A stretch of DNA of 5,119 nucleotides from Acidobacteriota bacterium (GTDB lineage: Bacteria; Acidobacteriota; Polarisedimenticolia; QHYA01). Of the stretch, positions 4,405 to 5,119 are shown piece by piece. A program made the translations under genes and the position numbers. The notes under the pieces were generated by a model. That model worked only from the letters and a program-made list of their open reading frames with translations, did no database searches and had not been told where the DNA came from. The stretch spans positions 1 to 5,119 of the forward strand of contig QHYA01000293.1 of assembly GCA_003223995.1 (NCBI GenBank), written 5' to 3'. How positions within the stretch are numbered: the first letter of the stretch is position 1; every line of letters begins with the position of its first letter.

Positions 4405-5119
4405 ACAAGGATCTCCTCTTGGGCTGCAGGTTCTCGGATGCCGCCGAGGCGGGGACGACTCGGAGGACCTCGTCCGCCAGACCAAGGTAATCGGCGAATG
4501 CGCGGCTCGAACGGTCGTAATCGGCGATGGACAGACCGTGGCTGCTGGCCTCCTTCAGACGGACCGCGTAGCCGATAACGCTGTCATAGAGGGCTTCGTG
4601 AAAGTAGCTCTTGATCTCGGCCAGAACCTCTCGGGCAAAGTTGGTCCTCCGGTCGAACATCGTCGCCAGGGCGCGCACTCTTCTAGGCCGGCCGGTCTGG
4701 CGGCGCGATCTCTCGATCAGGTCGAGCAGTCGCTTCACGCCGTTCAGCGCGAAGAAACTCGTCTCCACGGCGATGATCACCTCGTCGGCCGCAAAAAGGG
4801 CGCAATGCGTCAGCGGTCCGCAGGCGGGAGGGCAGTCGAGCACCACGAAATCGAAATGCTCCCGGACCGGTGCCAGGGCGCGCTCGAGGGATTGTCGCTC
4901 CAGAGTCCGCCCCGCCGCTTCTCTGGCGAGGTTCTCCAGATCCTCGTCCGCGGGGACGAGATGCAGATTCTCGGAGACAGGGACCGCGGCCTCGGCAAGC
5001 GCTGCCGATCCGAGAAGCACGCGTGAGAGAGGGTGCGCCGGCTGATGGATCTGACCGCCGCGAAGCCCGATGCTGGCATGCTGCTCGGGATCGAGATCGA
5101 CGAGGAGCAGGCGCTTCCC
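4397..5119 (-). CDS. ParA/Soj-family partition ATPase (5' end outside window)
   Basis: The frame enters at the right edge and gives 240 residues to the TGA at 4397-4399. It starts just after the expected KGGxGKT deviant Walker A loop, which is outside the window. Visible ParA landmarks, numbered from the window edge, are LLLVDLDPEQHASIGL (Walker A', about 4-19), VLLGSAALAEAAVPV, ENLHLVPADEDLENLA, the Walker B strand FDFVVLDCPPACGPLT (89-104), ADEVIIAVETSFFALNGVKRLL, MFDRRTNFAREVLAEI and VRLKEASSHGLSIADYDRSS. ParA proteins are cytoplasmic dimeric ATPases that bind nucleoid DNA in the ATP state and position plasmids, chromosome origins or protein cargo. The extra tail QPKRRSLYG is basic. No ParB follows; the next gene is the helix-hairpin-helix protein, overlapping by 8 bases, which suggests an orphan ParA for a non-chromosomal cargo. 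Family assignment is firm; cargo is unknown, so no gene symbol is given. Confidence 0.93.
   Translation of the reverse strand, partial: GKRLLLVDLDPEQHASIGLRGGQIHQPAHPLSRVLLGSAALAEAAVPVSENLHLVPADEDLENLAREAAGRTLERQSLERALAPVREHFDFVVLDCPPACGPLTHCALFAADEVIIAVETSFFALNGVKRLLDLIERSRRQTGRPRRVRALATMFDRRTNFAREVLAEIKSYFHEALYDSVIGYAVRLKEASSHGLSIADYDRSSRAFADYLGLADEVLRVVPASAASENLQPKRRSLYG
4413..4417 (-). promoter_or_regulatory. Ribosome binding site inside the ParA gene end
   Basis: AGGAG on the minus strand, 8 bases before ATG 4404, lies within the last codons of the ParA-like gene. It fixes the start of the helix-hairpin-helix gene and supports translational coupling across the 8-base overlap. Confidence 0.6.

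Noticed and set aside
3920..5026. 368-codon plus-strand open frame
   Set aside because: It lies antisense to the ParA and helix-hairpin-helix genes, both of which show family motifs and ribosome sites. The frame itself is Ser/Arg/Ala-rich without motifs.

Overview
The window comes from a GC-rich bacterium. GC is clearly above 60%, third codon positions are strongly G/C, and Shine-Dalgarno-led genes are packed into overlapping operons. No gene here fixes the phylum; the style fits Acidobacteriota, Gemmatimonadota, Eisenbacteria-like or myxobacterial lineages, but that is only an impression. No rRNA, tRNA, CRISPR array, transposase or integrase is visible.

Layout. (1) Bases 1-1062, plus strand: the possible tail of an upstream gene overlaps the TTG start of a membrane-anchored protein that joins a tyrosine/dual-specificity-phosphatase-like domain (HCX5R loop) to a TPR domain. 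(2) Bases 1116-2225, minus strand: an APC-superfamily amino acid permease that has lost its N-terminal membrane helices. Its 5' end stops at the edge of a repeat. (3) Bases 2190-3324: two perfect 199-bp inverted copies (2190-2388 and 3126-3324) flank a 737-bp segment. The right copy holds the last codons of a small gene, a strong 11-bp hairpin, and the start plus first 39 codons of a gene whose body fills the segment. The left copy is a detached duplicate of the same stretch, fused to the broken permease. (4) Bases 2432-5119, minus strand: a compact gene set transcribed leftwards. It encodes a ParA/Soj-type ATPase (5' end outside the window), a helix-hairpin-helix protein overlapping it by 8 bases, a 92-aa protein overlapping that one as TAATG, a 68-aa protein with a near-perfect 12-base Shine-Dalgarno sequence, and a 270-aa protein resembling the N-terminal domain of cyanophycin synthetase followed by a winged-helix-like segment.

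How the genes may work together. The minus-strand set looks like one transcription unit around an orphan ParA with no ParB in view. ParA ATPases move DNA or protein cargo over the nucleoid, the helix-hairpin-helix protein could be a DNA- or partner-binding adaptor, and the 68-aa protein appears to be made in quantity. A cargo-positioning role, possibly for a polymer or protein body, is a hypothesis only.

The main structural oddity is the inverted repeat. It could be a real inverted duplication, an invertible segment (the start and first 39 codons lie in both repeat copies, so the gene stays intact in either orientation), or a fold-back chimera from amplification or assembly. The sudden loss of the permease N-terminus exactly at the repeat edge makes a rearrangement or chimera certain in some form. 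The sequence alone cannot tell which, and an artefact is at least as likely as biology.
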